Below are positions 6,388 through 6,723 of a stretch of 6,723 nt of DNA, piece after piece. The notes under the pieces are model-generated. The model ran no database searches. It was not told where the DNA came from and worked only from the letters and a program-made list of their open reading frames with translations. This stretch comes from Deltaproteobacteria bacterium (GTDB taxonomy: Bacteria > Desulfobacterota > JAENJC01): positions 1-6,723 of the forward strand of contig JAENJC010000180.1 in NCBI GenBank assembly GCA_016844545.1. Reading direction: 5' to 3'. Position 1 is the stretch's first letter. Each line of letters starts with the position of its first letter. The translations under genes and the position numbers were made by a program.

Positions 6388-6723
6388 ATGGTCATAGGCG
6401 TCATAGGCGGAAGCGGACTTTATGAGATGGATGGGCTTACGGGTGTCAGGGAGGTAAAGCTGCATACCCCTTTCGGAGAGCCTTCCGACGCATATATAAC
6501 GGGTAGTCTCGGAGGGACAGAGATGGCCTTCCTCCCCAGGCATGGAAGAGGACACAGGTTCCTGCATACTGAGGTGAACTACAGGGCGAACATATACGGG
6601 ATGAAGAAACTGGGGGTGGACAGGATCATCTCCGTCAGTGCAGTAGGGAGCATGAGGGAAGAGATAGAACCCGGGCATATAGTGATCCCTGACCAGTTCT
6701 ATGATCTTACAAAGCACAGGAAT
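6388..6723 (+). CDS. mtnP: S-methyl-5'-thioadenosine phosphorylase, 3' end missing
   Basis: The first 112 residues are present and the frame is still open at the window end; the usual length is about 260-290 aa. GGAGG lies 6 bases before ATG 6388. The start is diagnostic: MVIGVIGGSGLYEMDGL with the phosphate-binding GGSGL, then HTPFGEPSD, FLPRHGRGH (49-57, phosphate-binding Arg-His), VNYRANIYGMKKLGV, SVSAVGS (82-88) and PGHIVIPDQF. This is the order seen in bacterial and archaeal MTA phosphorylases of the PNP/MTAP family 2. The enzyme splits methylthioadenosine with phosphate into adenine and methylthioribose-1-phosphate in the methionine salvage or MTA-disposal route, in the cytoplasm. A related purine nucleoside phosphorylase with broader substrate range cannot be excluded, because the substrate-selecting C-terminal part is outside the window. 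The 147-base gap upstream suggests its own transcript. Confidence 0.9.
   Translation, partial: MVIGVIGGSGLYEMDGLTGVREVKLHTPFGEPSDAYITGSLGGTEMAFLPRHGRGHRFLHTEVNYRANIYGMKKLGVDRIISVSAVGSMREEIEPGHIVIPDQFYDLTKHRN

Noticed and set aside
6334..6717. Minus-strand open frame over the last gene
   Set aside because: It is antisense to the MTA phosphorylase reading frame, whose motifs are unmistakable, and its own translation has no recognisable domain.

Overview
The window reads as bacterial chromosome from a Gram-negative, anaerobic or microaerophilic lineage. The first gene is an outer-membrane beta-barrel, and later genes include a sulfide:quinone oxidoreductase and an exported haem c protein. Codon use is rich in AGG (Arg) and ATA (Ile) at moderate GC. 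This would suit Nitrospirota or a former deltaproteobacterial group, but that placement is a guess from style and family resemblance only. All recognised genes lie on the + strand and are closely spaced.

Positions 1-955 hold the 3' part of an outer-membrane beta-barrel gene, open at the window edge. Positions 970-1055 hold a GC-rich double-hairpin palindromic repeat. A large MMPL/RND-type membrane transporter follows from 1108. A second copy of the repeat, in the same orientation, lies at about 3351-3439, inside the transporter reading frame. It supplies the end of the last membrane helix and a short linker, and the frame then runs on into a J-domain (DnaJ-type, with HPD). The result is one open frame from 1108 to 3747. 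It is either a real repeat-made fusion protein or a transporter whose 3' end was rewritten next to a separately started J-domain gene.

The block that follows has gaps of 8 to 70 bases: a class I SAM-dependent methyltransferase (3771-4466), an FAD-dependent sulfide:quinone oxidoreductase-like enzyme with three cysteines (4475-5614), and a small exported haem c protein of the DUF3365/Tll0287 type (5683-6240). A 147-base gap with a possible promoter precedes the start of an S-methyl-5'-thioadenosine phosphorylase gene (6388 to the window end, partial).

Functionally, the barrel and the RND protein may form an envelope export or lipid/hydrophobe transport pair. The SQR and haem protein suggest sulfide oxidation into the quinone pool with a haem-based carrier or sensor beside it. 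The methyltransferase substrate is unknown. The main point of interest is the repeat-built transporter/J-domain junction. I found no RNA gene, CRISPR array, transposase or prophage.
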